A stretch of DNA of 64,000 nt from an uncultured Oscillospiraceae bacterium (GTDB taxonomy: Bacteria; Bacillota; Clostridia; Oscillospirales; Acutalibacteraceae): positions 1 through 64,000 of the forward strand of contig URCA01000016.1 in the NCBI GenBank assembly GCA_900546265.1, written 5' to 3'. Of this stretch, positions 1-8,110 are shown in pieces. The translations under genes were made by a program, and so were the position numbers. Under the pieces are notes generated by a model. That model made no database searches. It saw only the letters and a list, made by a program, of their open reading frames with translations, and was not told the DNA's origin. Within the stretch, counting starts at the first letter, position 1. Each line of letters starts with the position of its first letter.

Positions 1-55
1 TCCTATGCCCTTCTAGGGCTCCTTCATGCCACCCGTTTTACGGGTGGTCATGACT

Positions 56-103
56 CAGCTTGGCGTAAATGGCCGGCGTATGCCGGTCTTTTTCGACAAG
101 CTG
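56..103. repeat. 48-bp palindromic repeat, copy 1
   Basis: This 48-bp stretch is the exact reverse complement of 47262-47309. It folds on itself: outer arms CAGCTTG/CAAGCTG and an inner CCGGC-GTAT-GCCGG hairpin, so it resembles a REP-like or small non-autonomous palindromic element. A separate hairpin (CCACCCG/CGGGTGG) lies at 29-47. No gene is supported in 1-227. Confidence 0.8.
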
Positions 104-186
104 GGGCAAGCATCGCTCGCCCGCGGAACAGCCCTCCAACCGGCCCATCCTCTCGGCATACGGCGAGCCCAAAATCCCCCCCCAAC

Positions 187-224
187 AAAAAGGCGCGTAT
201 GGCTCCTGCCATACGCGCCTTTTT
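187..224. terminator. Bidirectional terminator after the FtsX permease gene
   Basis: An 11-bp stem (GGCGCGTATGG / CCATACGCGCC) is flanked by five A on the left and five T on the right. It begins a few bases after the stop codon of the minus-strand permease gene and would work in either direction. Confidence 0.85.
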
Positions 225-227
225 ATC

Positions 228-3200
228 CTATTCGCCCGCTTTCATGGATTCCACCATGTCGATTTTCTTCATCTTCCGGCCCATCACCAGATTGACCAGG
301 AAGGAGAAGAACATGGTCATGGCCGCGGCCAGCAGATAGCTCAGCCATTTGATTTCCCGGCCGAACATCACCATGTCCACCTCCGCCGTCTTGACCACGA
401 AGGCATGCAGGAAGATGCCGAGCACCAGCCCCGCGAGTGTGCCGATGATACTCAGTATCGCCGTCTCGCGGTAGATATAGGCCGACACCTCCTTGTCGTA
501 GAAGCCCAGCACCTTGATGGTGGCCAGCTCCTTCTGCCTCTCGGTGATGTTGATGTTGGTCAGGTTGTACAGCACCACAAAGGCCAGCGCCGCCGCCGAG
601 ATGATCAGCACGATGACGATGTAGTCGATGTTGCTCACCATGTCCGCGAAAGAGCCCTTGATGTCGTCGGTGAACATGGCGCTCTGCACCTGGTCGGACT
701 TGAGCAGCGCGGCGGATACCGCGTCCCGGTCGGCCTGGGTGTTTCCCGCCGTCCGGCCGATGAGGGTGGTGAACGCCGGCGCACCGAAGGCCGCCTCGTA
801 CAGCTCTCGCGGGATATACAGCGCCCCCTGGACATAGTTCTCGATTATCCCGGCGAGGCGGAATTCCCCGCTTTTGCCGTCGGCGTTCCGCACCCGGAGG
901 GTGTCGCCCGCCTTCACGCCCAGAGCCTCCGCCTGCTTCTCGGTCAGCAGCACCCCGCTGCCGTCAAAAGGCACGGCCTTGCCGCTTTTCCTCTCCCGCA
1001 TCACGATGAAATCGGGCAGGCGGCTGGTGCTCTCCGGCACGTACAGGGTGGCTTCCGTCGTCTTGTTCCCCGCGTAGAGATCGCCGCTTTCCTGGTAGGT
1101 CATCAGGTAGTCGGTCACCCGGCTCTTGTCCTCGAGCACCGCCTTCACGGTCTCGTCCGCGCGGGGCGCGTCCTCGTCCTTGAAGCTGGCCGTCAGGTTG
1201 TATTGGTACAGCTCGCCGAACTGCTTGCCCACGATGTCCCCGATGGAATCCCGCAGGCCGAAGCCGGTGAGCAGCAGGGCGGTGCAGCCCGCGATGCCGA
1301 TGACCGTCATGAAGAACCGCTTCTTGTAGCGGATGAGGTTGCGGGCCGTGACCTTGTGGGTGAATTTCATCCGGGACCACAGAGGGGTGATCCGCTCCAG
1401 GAACACCCGCTTGCCCGCCTTGGGCGCCCGGGGCAGCATCAGCCGCGCCGGGTTCTCCTTCAGGGACTCCATGCAGGCGGCCAGGGTGGCCAGCATGGTG
1501 CACGCGATGGCCGACAGGGAGGCGGCCAGGGCGTAGGGCACGTTGAAGGGGGTGAACAGCTCCGGCAGGGTGTACAGGATGCGGTAGGCGTTCCAGATGA
1601 CCATGGGGAAGACCTGGAACCCCACCAGCAGGCCGAACACGCTGCCCAGGACGCTGGCCGCGCCCGCGTACAGCAGGTATTTAAAGGCGATGGCCCCCCG
1701 GGTGTAGCCCAGGGCCTTGAGCACGCCGATTTGGGTGCGCTCCTCCTCCACCATCCGGGTCATGGTGGTCAGCGCCACCAGGGCCGCCACCAGGAAGAAG
1801 AAGATGGGGAACACCTTGGCGATGGCCTCCACCTTGGTGGCGTTGCTGCCGAAGCTCGCGAAGCTGACGTTGGTGTTCCGGTCCAGCACGTACCACTCCG
1901 GCTCGCTGATATCCGCGATTTTCTTCTCGGCGTCCTCGATGTCGGCCTTCGCGTCGGCCAGCTTTTCGTCCGCCTCCGCCTTGGCCTTGTCGTATTCTGC
2001 CTGCCCGTCGGTCAGCTTTTGCCGGGCGTCGGTCAGCTTTTTCTCGTTGGCCGCGATTTCCGCCCGCCCGTCGTCCAGCTCCTTCTGGGCGTCGGCCAGC
2101 TTTTTCTCGTTCCGGGCAATCTCCGCCGCTCCGTCGTCCAGCTCCTTCTGCGCCGCCGCAAAGGCCTTCTCCGCCTGGGCCTTCCCGGCGGCCAGGGCGG
2201 CCTTCCCGGCGGTCAGCTCCTTCTCGCTGGCCGCCAACGTCCCGGCCTGCTGGTCGTATGCCGCCAGCCCCGCCTCATAGGCGGGGCGCTGCTCGTCCAG
2301 CTGGGCCTGGAGGGCCGCCGCCTGCTCCGTCTGGCCGATGGAAAGCAGATAGGCGATGGTTTTCTCCGCCTGGGCGATTTGCGCGGCGGTCTCGTCCAGT
2401 GTTTTCTTGGCGTCGGCCAGGGCCGCCTTTCCTGCGGTCAGCTTGTCTTCGCTTTCCCGCAGGGCCTTTTCCTTGTCAGCAATTTCGGCGGCGTAGGCCG
2501 CTCTTTGATCCGCCAGTTCCTTCTCGCCGTCGGCCAGCTTCCGCTTCGCCTCGGCCAGGGCGGCTTTCCCGTCTGTTAGTTCTTTTTCGCCGTCGCTCAG
2601 CTTTTTCTTGGCGTCGGCCAGGGCCTTTTCGCCGTCGGCCAGCTCCCGCCGTCCGTCCTCCAGCTCCCCCCGGGCGTCGGCCAGCTTCTCATCCGCCTCT
2701 GCCTTGGCTTTGTCGTATTCTTCCTTGCCGTCGGCCAGCTTGTCCTCCGCCTCGCCCTTAACCTCCTCAAAGCGGACGACCGCCTGGGTTTTCCCCAGGT
2801 CCTCCAGGGCGTTCTGCACCGTGTCCACAGCGGCCTCGTACTCGTCGGTGAAGGCGTTGAGCGCCTTCGCGCCCTTGACCAACACGTTGGCCTCGGTGTA
2901 GGCGGGATAGGCGAAGCTGTCTTCGCCGGCGTACAGGGTCAGCTGCACGTGGCCGGCGCCCACGGTGCTGGTTTCCTTCTCAATGGACATGTAATACGGG
3001 GTTTCCACCAGCCCCACCACCGTGAAGCCCTCCACGGCCAGCACGTCGGTCAAATCGTCGTTCTCCGCCGACAGGGGGATGACGTCCCCTTCCTCCACGC
3101 CGGTCAGGGTCTTGGTTTTCAGCACCACGCACTCGCCCGGCTTTTCCGGCAGCCGGCCGGCCACCAGCTTGATCTGGTTGAGGGCGGATCCTCCGGCGGG

Positions 3201-3539
3201 CAGGCTGTGCACCCGGGTCACCACGTCCTCGGCGTCCATGGCGTTGGTCAGCACGTCGGCGGTGTAGCCGGGCTCCACCTGCTCCACCCCGTCGGCCTGC
3301 CGGATGGCGGCGATGTCCTCCTCCGACAGCCCCAGGGTGGACAGCACCCGGACGTCCATGATGTTCATGCGGTCGTAGTAATCGTCCACCGACAGGCGCA
3401 TGTCGGGCGTGGCGGCCAGCAGCCCGGCCAGAAAGCCCACCCCCAGCGCCACGATGGCAAATATCGCCAGGAAGCGGCTGAGGCTGAACCGCACCTCCCG
3501 GAGGATGACCTTGCGATATGTCCGTTTCAAGCCTACCAC
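228..3539 (-). CDS. FtsX/MacB-type ABC transporter permease with long coiled coil
   Basis: A predicted membrane subunit of 1103 residues for an ABC exporter, working with the ATPase encoded just upstream. An N-terminal membrane segment lies near residues 20-40 and an extracytoplasmic region follows. A long, highly charged heptad-rich stretch (about 245-540, repeating patterns such as ELADGEKAL and KKLSDGEKE) should form a coiled coil. Two FtsX-like membrane domains follow, near 570-690 and 965-1095. The start is GTG, preceded by AAAGG, and overlaps the ATPase stop region by seven bases, so the two genes are translationally coupled. Large permeases of this shape in Firmicutes export peptides or lipids or act in envelope stress. 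The substrate cannot be inferred here. Confidence 0.88.
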   Translation of the reverse strand: MVGLKRTYRKVILREVRFSLSRFLAIFAIVALGVGFLAGLLAATPDMRLSVDDYYDRMNIMDVRVLSTLGLSEEDIAAIRQADGVEQVEPGYTADVLTNAMDAEDVVTRVHSLPAGGSALNQIKLVAGRLPEKPGECVVLKTKTLTGVEEGDVIPLSAENDDLTDVLAVEGFTVVGLVETPYYMSIEKETSTVGAGHVQLTLYAGEDSFAYPAYTEANVLVKGAKALNAFTDEYEAAVDTVQNALEDLGKTQAVVRFEEVKGEAEDKLADGKEEYDKAKAEADEKLADARGELEDGRRELADGEKALADAKKKLSDGEKELTDGKAALAEAKRKLADGEKELADQRAAYAAEIADKEKALRESEDKLTAGKAALADAKKTLDETAAQIAQAEKTIAYLLSIGQTEQAAALQAQLDEQRPAYEAGLAAYDQQAGTLAASEKELTAGKAALAAGKAQAEKAFAAAQKELDDGAAEIARNEKKLADAQKELDDGRAEIAANEKKLTDARQKLTDGQAEYDKAKAEADEKLADAKADIEDAEKKIADISEPEWYVLDRNTNVSFASFGSNATKVEAIAKVFPIFFFLVAALVALTTMTRMVEEERTQIGVLKALGYTRGAIAFKYLLYAGAASVLGSVFGLLVGFQVFPMVIWNAYRILYTLPELFTPFNVPYALAASLSAIACTMLATLAACMESLKENPARLMLPRAPKAGKRVFLERITPLWSRMKFTHKVTARNLIRYKKRFFMTVIGIAGCTALLLTGFGLRDSIGDIVGKQFGELYQYNLTASFKDEDAPRADETVKAVLEDKSRVTDYLMTYQESGDLYAGNKTTEATLYVPESTSRLPDFIVMRERKSGKAVPFDGSGVLLTEKQAEALGVKAGDTLRVRNADGKSGEFRLAGIIENYVQGALYIPRELYEAAFGAPAFTTLIGRTAGNTQADRDAVSAALLKSDQVQSAMFTDDIKGSFADMVSNIDYIVIVLIISAAALAFVVLYNLTNINITERQKELATIKVLGFYDKEVSAYIYRETAILSIIGTLAGLVLGIFLHAFVVKTAEVDMVMFGREIKWLSYLLAAAMTMFFSFLVNLVMGRKMKKIDMVESMKAGE

Positions 3540-4237
3540 TCAATCCTTTCCACCGGCGTCGGATCGGGGTTCGTCTCGTTGGAGAGCACCGTTCCGTTTT
3601 TGATGCGGATGACGCGGTCGGCCATGGCGGTCAGGGCCTGGTTGTGGGTGATGACAATGACCGTCCGCCCGGTGTTCCGGCAGGTGTCCTGCAGCAGCTG
3701 GAGGATGGTCTTGCCGGTCTTGTAGTCCAGCGCGCCGGTGGGCTCGTCGCACAGCAGGATTTTCGGGTTCTTGGCCAGGGCCCGGGCGATAGAGACCCGC
3801 TGCTGCTCCCCGCCGGACAGCTGGGCGGGGAAGTTGTTCAGCCGGTCCTCCAGCCCCACGTGGGCCAGGGTTTCCCGGGCGTCCAGCGGCTCCCGGCAGA
3901 TTTCCGCCGCCAGCTCCACGTTTTCCAGCGCCGTCAGGTTCTGCACCAGGTTGTAGAACTGGAACACAAACCCCACGTCGTACCGGCGGTATTCGGTGAG
4001 CTGCCGGCGGGTATACCGGCTGATTTCCCGGCCGTCCAGCCGGATGCTCCCTTCGTCGCAGGTGTCCATCCCGCCCAGCATGTTCAGCACCGTGGTTTTC
4101 CCCGCGCCGCTCGGCCCCACGATGATGGTGAACTCCCCCTGCTCGATGGTGAAGGTAATATGGTCGGCGGCGGTGATCCGCTGTTCCCCCATGGTGTAAT
4201 ACTTGCACACATCCTGGAATTCCACAAAATGTCCCAT
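3533..4237 (-). CDS. ABC transporter ATP-binding protein (LolD/MacB type)
   Basis: A cytoplasmic ATPase of 234 residues that would power the FtsX-type permease downstream. It has Walker A GPSGAGKTT (about 38-46), the signature LSGGEQQR (about 142) and Walker B ILLCDEPTG (about 163-171), then the H-loop IVITHNQ. I chose the ATG at 4237 over a GTG nine bases upstream because the AGAGG ribosome site is eight bases before the ATG. It overlaps the permease start, forming a two-gene operon that ends at the terminator at 187-224. Confidence 0.92.
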   Translation of the reverse strand: MGHFVEFQDVCKYYTMGEQRITAADHITFTIEQGEFTIIVGPSGAGKTTVLNMLGGMDTCDEGSIRLDGREISRYTRRQLTEYRRYDVGFVFQFYNLVQNLTALENVELAAEICREPLDARETLAHVGLEDRLNNFPAQLSGGEQQRVSIARALAKNPKILLCDEPTGALDYKTGKTILQLLQDTCRNTGRTVIVITHNQALTAMADRVIRIKNGTVLSNETNPDPTPVERIEW

Positions 4238-4324
4238 TGTTGTCACCTCTCAGCCGCTCAAGGGCGGCACGTTAGGGCTTTATTATAGCGCTTTTCCGGG
4301 TGAAATATGTTAATATAGTATGAC

Positions 4325-4445
4325 GGGGGGAGACCCCCGCGGAAAAACGCCGTTGGCGTTTTTCACCCCCCCACAGAGGAAAAGAGCCATTGCAACGGAT
4401 CAGGGGGGAGACCCCCCGCGGAAAAACGCTTTGCGTTTTTCACCC
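4325..4445. repeat. Two tandem copies of a double-hairpin element
   Basis: The 308-base gap 4238-4545 between the divergent ABC and ECF genes holds two similar units, about 4325-4368 and 4403-4445. Each has a G-run/AGA/C-run hairpin followed by a GAAAAACGC...GCGTTTTTC hairpin ending in T. They could be terminators or a small duplicated repeat. Nothing else in the gap is convincing. Confidence 0.6.
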
Positions 4446-4545
4446 CATCAACTGGGGGCCGCGCGTTGAAAATAATTTTGCCTCACAGCCAACAATCGAC
4501 GGGCTTGCGGCATTGTACTGATAATAAGGTAAGGAGGCGGCGGAC

Positions 4546-5136
4546 GTGGAGGAAACACAGGGGGATAGGCAGCTTTTCGACGGCTGGATGGCCGCCGTCT
4601 CCGCCGGGGACAGGGCCGCCTTCGCGTGCCTGTACGACCGGCTGAAAGCCCCGGTGTACGGTCTGGCGCTGTCCATCCTGCGGGTGCGGGACGACGCGGA
4701 GGACGTGATGCAGAACACCTTTCTGCGGGTGTGGGACTGCGCCGGGCAGTACCGGCCCGGTACCGACGCCAGGGCCTGGGTGCTGAAAATCACCCGGAAT
4801 CTCGCCTTGATGCTGCTGCGCACCCGCCGGCGGTCGGCGGAGCTGGGCGACTGGGCGGAGAGCCTGACCGGCTCCGACGAGGCGGCGCCGGTGCTGGACA
4901 GGCTGGTGCTCGAGGCCCTGCTGCGCTATCTGGACGAAACGGAGCGGCAGGTGGTGATGCTGTTCGCCGTGGGCGGCTATTCCCACAAGGAGATCGCCGC
5001 CGTGCTGGAAAAGCCCTATGCCACCGTCCGCTGGAAGTACAGCAACGCCATGAAGAAGCTTAAGCGTCATCTGGAGGACACGGAGGAACCGGCGGGAAAG
5101 GAGGAACATCCGCTATGGCTGCAAACGAAGAACTGA
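4546..5136 (+). CDS. ECF-type RNA polymerase sigma-70 factor
   Basis: A 196-residue alternative sigma factor. Region 2 (about 25-90) contains DDAEDVMQNTFLRVW, a typical core-binding and -10 recognition helix. Region 4 (about 130-180) contains the helix-turn-helix SHKEIAAVLEKPYATVRWKY. The start is GTG, nine bases after a strong AAGGAGG. The last 22 bases overlap the next gene, which looks like its membrane anti-sigma partner, so the pair probably forms an envelope-stress switch. No promoter was identified with confidence. Confidence 0.9.
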   Translation: MEETQGDRQLFDGWMAAVSAGDRAAFACLYDRLKAPVYGLALSILRVRDDAEDVMQNTFLRVWDCAGQYRPGTDARAWVLKITRNLALMLLRTRRRSAELGDWAESLTGSDEAAPVLDRLVLEALLRYLDETERQVVMLFAVGGYSHKEIAAVLEKPYATVRWKYSNAMKKLKRHLEDTEEPAGKEEHPLWLQTKN

Positions 5137-6002
5137 ATGAGGCCCTCCGCCGGGCGGTGGAGGCCGAAACGCCCGCGGTGCTGGACGCGGTGCTCGCCCG
5201 GGCGGACGAGCCGGGCCGGGAAAAGGCCGCCCTGCCCAAACGGGAATGCCGCAGCTTGGCCGCGGCCCTGGGGGCCGGCGCGGCGGGGGTGTCGGCCGCG
5301 GCGGCGGTGCTGGCGCTGCTGCTTTCGCCCGGCCGGCTGCCGGGCGGCCCGGAGGCCTCCCTGCCGGGGGAGCCGGGCGGAACCTTTGAAGCCACCGGCT
5401 TTGTCATGAAGGCCTACAGCCCGGCGGGATCGGCCTCCTCCGCCTCCCAGGCGCAGGTGTTGTCCCCCAACGAGGCGGTCAACCTGCCCGCCGTCGACTG
5501 CGGCCTGGCCAGCATGATCGGCAAAACCGCCCTGGACGGCGATCTCTCCCTGTATAAAATCCACCTGCCCTTTGAGGTGGTGTGCGAGGGGGAGGCGATC
5601 TGTGCGGTGTCCTACCGGACCAATACTGGCTGGTTCGAAAGGCGGCTGTCGGTGAGCCACCCGGCCGACCTGGAGGCGTTTGCCCAGGTGGTGGATGTGG
5701 TCAACCGCACCCCCTCCGGGGCGTGGGGCTACGCGCCCTTGGGCGATGCGATCCGCTTTGCCTATGAAAATCAGCTCATGGCCCATAAGCAGCTGAGCCT
5801 CCAGCTGTCGCTGACCGCCCGGCGGGACGCTTCCGAAGAGGAGGTGGAGGAGGCCTTCCGCCGTCTCCTGAACGGGGTGGAAATCCAGGTGGAGCTGACC
5901 TATGCCGACGGTTCCGTCGGCAGCACCCGGCTGGCCTTCAGCGTGTCCGATCCCGTGGGGGAGGGCCTGTCCGCCACCCTCATCACCCGCGCGGCCCCCT
6001 AA
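5115..6002 (+). CDS. Probable membrane anti-sigma factor
   Basis: A 295-residue protein of unrecognised family. A short cytoplasmic N-terminus (about 1-42) is followed by one hydrophobic span (about 45-70) and an extracytoplasmic part of about 220 residues. The zinc-binding HxxxCxxC motif of classical anti-sigma factors is absent. The anti-sigma role is inferred from its overlap with the ECF gene and its single-span topology. The ATG has AAAGGAGG ten bases upstream, inside the end of the sigma gene. Confidence 0.65.
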   Translation: MAANEELNEALRRAVEAETPAVLDAVLARADEPGREKAALPKRECRSLAAALGAGAAGVSAAAAVLALLLSPGRLPGGPEASLPGEPGGTFEATGFVMKAYSPAGSASSASQAQVLSPNEAVNLPAVDCGLASMIGKTALDGDLSLYKIHLPFEVVCEGEAICAVSYRTNTGWFERRLSVSHPADLEAFAQVVDVVNRTPSGAWGYAPLGDAIRFAYENQLMAHKQLSLQLSLTARRDASEEEVEEAFRRLLNGVEIQVELTYADGSVGSTRLAFSVSDPVGEGLSATLITRAAP

Positions 6003-6209
6003 GTCTGTTTTCTGTCCGGACATTTGTGCAGATTTCCAAAAATTGCACGATTTAAGAATTCGTTAAGAAAAAAGATCGCAAATTTTGGTGGCGCTTTCTG
6101 GGACTGGACTGGTATACTAGATCCATACGGGGCCATTCCCCGCGGCGGTATACGGTCCGCCTTTTTTATGGGGAAGTGGTCAACATGCGGTTTTTTGGGA
6201 GGGCGCGGA

Positions 6210-7478
6210 ATGGAGCTGTTCGGACAGATATGCTGGTGGATTGCGGCGGGCCTGACGGTGCTCGCGGCCCCCGTCGCCCTGTGGCACCTGCTGCGGGGCC
6301 TGCGCGGCCTGTTTCCCATGCTGGCCCGTCCCGTCCGGGAGGAGCGGCGTCTGCGCTTCGCTGTGGTCGTCTGCGCCCGCAATGAGCAGGCGGTGATCGG
6401 CTCCCTCATCGACAGCCTCATGGCCCAGCGGTATCCCCGCGACTGCTTCAGCGTGTTTGTCGTCGCGGACAACTGCACCGACGGCACCGCCGCCGAGGCC
6501 GCCCGCCACGGCGCGCTTGTGTACGAGCGGGAGGACGCGCAGCGGGTGGGGAAGGGCTGCGCCCTGTCCTGGGCCTTTGACAAGCTGCGGGAGGATTATG
6601 GGGATCGGTTCGATGCGGCGGCGGTTTTCGACGCCGATAATCTGGTGGATCCTGGGTTCCTGGCCGCGGTGAACGACGTGCTGTGCACCGGCGCCGATGT
6701 GACGCAGGGCTACCGGGATTCCACCAATCCCGACGAATCCGCCGTCAGCTCCTGCTACGCGGTGTACTGGCTGCTGCTCATGCGGTTTTTCCACCGGGCG
6801 CGGTATAACAGCGGCCTGCCCTGCCTGGTGGGCGGCACCGGCTTCGCCTTCCGCTGGTCGTGCATCGCCCAGAACGGCTGGCATACCCAGACCCTCGGGG
6901 AGGACAGCGAGTTTTCCCTGCAGCAGATACTGGCCGGCCGGCAGATCGTGCCGGCCTATCGCGCGGTTTTTTATGACGAACAGCCGACAACCTGGGCCGT
7001 CTCCTTCCGGCAGCGGTTCCGCTGGCTGGTGGGCAGCGTCCAATGCATGCGCTACCTGCCCGCCTGCCTGAAATCCCTGTTTCATCGCCAAAAAGGGGAC
7101 GGGCCCCGCCTCGCGGCCGCCGTGGATATGACGGCGTATCTGCTGGCGGCCCCGGCCTGCACGCTGCTGGTGGTGTCGGGTCTTTTCGGCCTGCTGGCCA
7201 TGGCCTTCACCCCCGCCGCCCTCGGGGCGCGGATCGTCTGGTGCCTGGCGTCGTTCGCCGGCGGCTGGGTGTTTATGACGCTGCTGGCTCTGCTGACCGT
7301 CCTGCTCGAGCATAAGCCGCTGAAAATCTACGGCAGGGGGATTCTGCTGTTCCCGGTCTTCCTCATCCCCATGGGCTGGATGGCCGTGGCGGCCCTCCTC
7401 CATCCCCGGACGGATTGGAAGCCCATCGTCCACACCGGCCGCCGGAACGCCGCCGCGCCCGAGATGGAAAAGGCTTGA
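6210..7478 (+). CDS. Family 2 glycosyltransferase, processive membrane type
   Basis: A 422-residue membrane glycosyltransferase. An N-terminal span (about 8-28) is followed by a GT2 catalytic domain with CARNEQ, VVADNCTDGT, FDADN (the DxD metal site), GEDSEF (catalytic ED) and QRFRW (the QxxRW motif of processive enzymes such as hyaluronan, chitin or poly-GlcNAc synthases). Two or three C-terminal spans follow. The reading frame is open further upstream, but I chose the ATG at 6210, which has GGGAGGG seven bases before it. The gene stands alone, so the polymer made is unknown. The gap 6003-6209 shows nothing convincing. Confidence 0.88.
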   Translation: MELFGQICWWIAAGLTVLAAPVALWHLLRGLRGLFPMLARPVREERRLRFAVVVCARNEQAVIGSLIDSLMAQRYPRDCFSVFVVADNCTDGTAAEAARHGALVYEREDAQRVGKGCALSWAFDKLREDYGDRFDAAAVFDADNLVDPGFLAAVNDVLCTGADVTQGYRDSTNPDESAVSSCYAVYWLLLMRFFHRARYNSGLPCLVGGTGFAFRWSCIAQNGWHTQTLGEDSEFSLQQILAGRQIVPAYRAVFYDEQPTTWAVSFRQRFRWLVGSVQCMRYLPACLKSLFHRQKGDGPRLAAAVDMTAYLLAAPACTLLVVSGLFGLLAMAFTPAALGARIVWCLASFAGGWVFMTLLALLTVLLEHKPLKIYGRGILLFPVFLIPMGWMAVAALLHPRTDWKPIVHTGRRNAAAPEMEKA

Positions 7479-7504
7479 CAGAAAAAGTGCGGATATGCTA
7501 TAGT
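7475..7504 (+). promoter_or_regulatory. Sigma-A-type promoter ahead of tRNA-Thr
   Basis: TTGACA (7475-7480) and TATAGT (7499-7504) are 18 bases apart and overlap the end of the glycosyltransferase gene. A hairpin AACCGTTCC/GGAACGGTT (7508-7537) followed by T lies right at the expected start point. That hairpin may instead be the terminator of the glycosyltransferase gene. Confidence 0.6.
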
Positions 7505-7507
7505 AAT

Positions 7508-7540
7508 AACCGTTCCGGCGCACAAGCTGGAACGGTTTTC
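7508..7540 (+). terminator. Hairpin with T-run after the glycosyltransferase gene
   Basis: AACCGTTCC (7508-7516) pairs with GGAACGGTT (7529-7537) and is followed by T residues. It is the most likely end of the glycosyltransferase transcript, but it coincides with the start of transcription from the promoter at 7475-7504. Confidence 0.55.
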
Positions 7541-7630
7541 CGCGATTCTGTGCGGAAGAACGCGAAAAAATGTGCCCCCTTTTCGCCGCCCATGTATCAA
7601 ATTTCCATATGCTTTCTGTTATATGCACTC

Positions 7631-7706
7631 GCTGGTGTAGCTCAGCCGGTAGAGCAGCTGATTTGTAATCAGCAGGTCGGGGGTTCGAATCCGTCCACCA
7701 GCTCCA
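7631..7706 (+). tRNA. tRNA-Thr (anticodon TGT)
   Basis: The acceptor arms GCTGGTG and CACCAGC pair perfectly. The D arm is GCTC/GAGC. The anticodon stem GCTGA/TCAGC encloses loop TTTGTAA with anticodon TGT, reading ACA. The T loop is TTCGAAT and CCA is encoded at 7704-7706. The T stem as drawn has one weak G-G position. No second copy of the 3' end was seen, so it does not look like the attachment site of an integrated element. Confidence 0.95.
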
Positions 7707-7729
7707 AATCAAAGCGTAAACTTTGATAC

Positions 7730-7762
7730 AAAAACAGCTCTCCGTTTTGGAGGGCTGTTTTT
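7730..7762 (+). terminator. First terminator after tRNA-Thr
   Basis: AAAAACAGC...GGGCTGTTTTT stem-loop with a T-run, 24 bases after the tRNA CCA. A small TCAAAG/CTTTGA hairpin lies between (7709-7726). Confidence 0.85.
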
Positions 7763-7770
7763 GCGTCTAT

Positions 7771-7809
7771 GCCCGGAAACCGTGTATCCATGCGGTTTCC
7801 GGGCTTTTT
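7771..7809 (+). terminator. Second terminator after tRNA-Thr
   Basis: A perfect 12-bp stem, GCCCGGAAACCG / CGGTTTCCGGGC, is followed by five T. With the hairpin just upstream it makes a tandem terminator insulating the tRNA from the accessory segment. Confidence 0.85.
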
Positions 7810-7930
7810 CTGTTTTCCCCGCTGGCGGTGCGGCGACCCATAAAATCCTCTTGCGGCATGGTCTCCCGCCGGGAATACCCAAAGGGTTTCGCATTTGAAC
7901 CCCCTCTATATAAAATAGGTGAGAAATCGG

Positions 7931-7977
7931 GGAATCGTTAAAAAGTATCCCAGCTCGGATTACTTTTTAACGATTCC
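7931..7977. repeat. 17-bp inverted repeat upstream of the recombinase gene
   Basis: 7931-7947 and 7961-7977 are perfect reverse complements separated by 13 bases. The inner 13-mer ATCGTTAAAAAGT recurs at 9023-9035 inside the invertible segment. It is not followed by a T-run, so it is not an obvious terminator and may be a protein-binding or accessory recombination site. The rest of 7810-8110 shows nothing else I can support. Confidence 0.55.
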
Positions 7978-8110
7978 TTCTTGTTTCCCGAGGGAGTCCA
8001 GCAACTCAATAGTTTTATGCCGCAGGGTTTCATTTTTTGCCTCCCGAAAAGTTATAGTACAATGAAATTCGGGGAGTATATGTACTATTACTATTTTGGA
8101 GGTTACGGGT

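Noticed and set aside
7631..7706. tRNA-Thr as attachment site of an integrated element
   Set aside because: No second copy of the tRNA 3' end was found across 7.7-18 kb, and the recombinase lies beside its own dyad sites.
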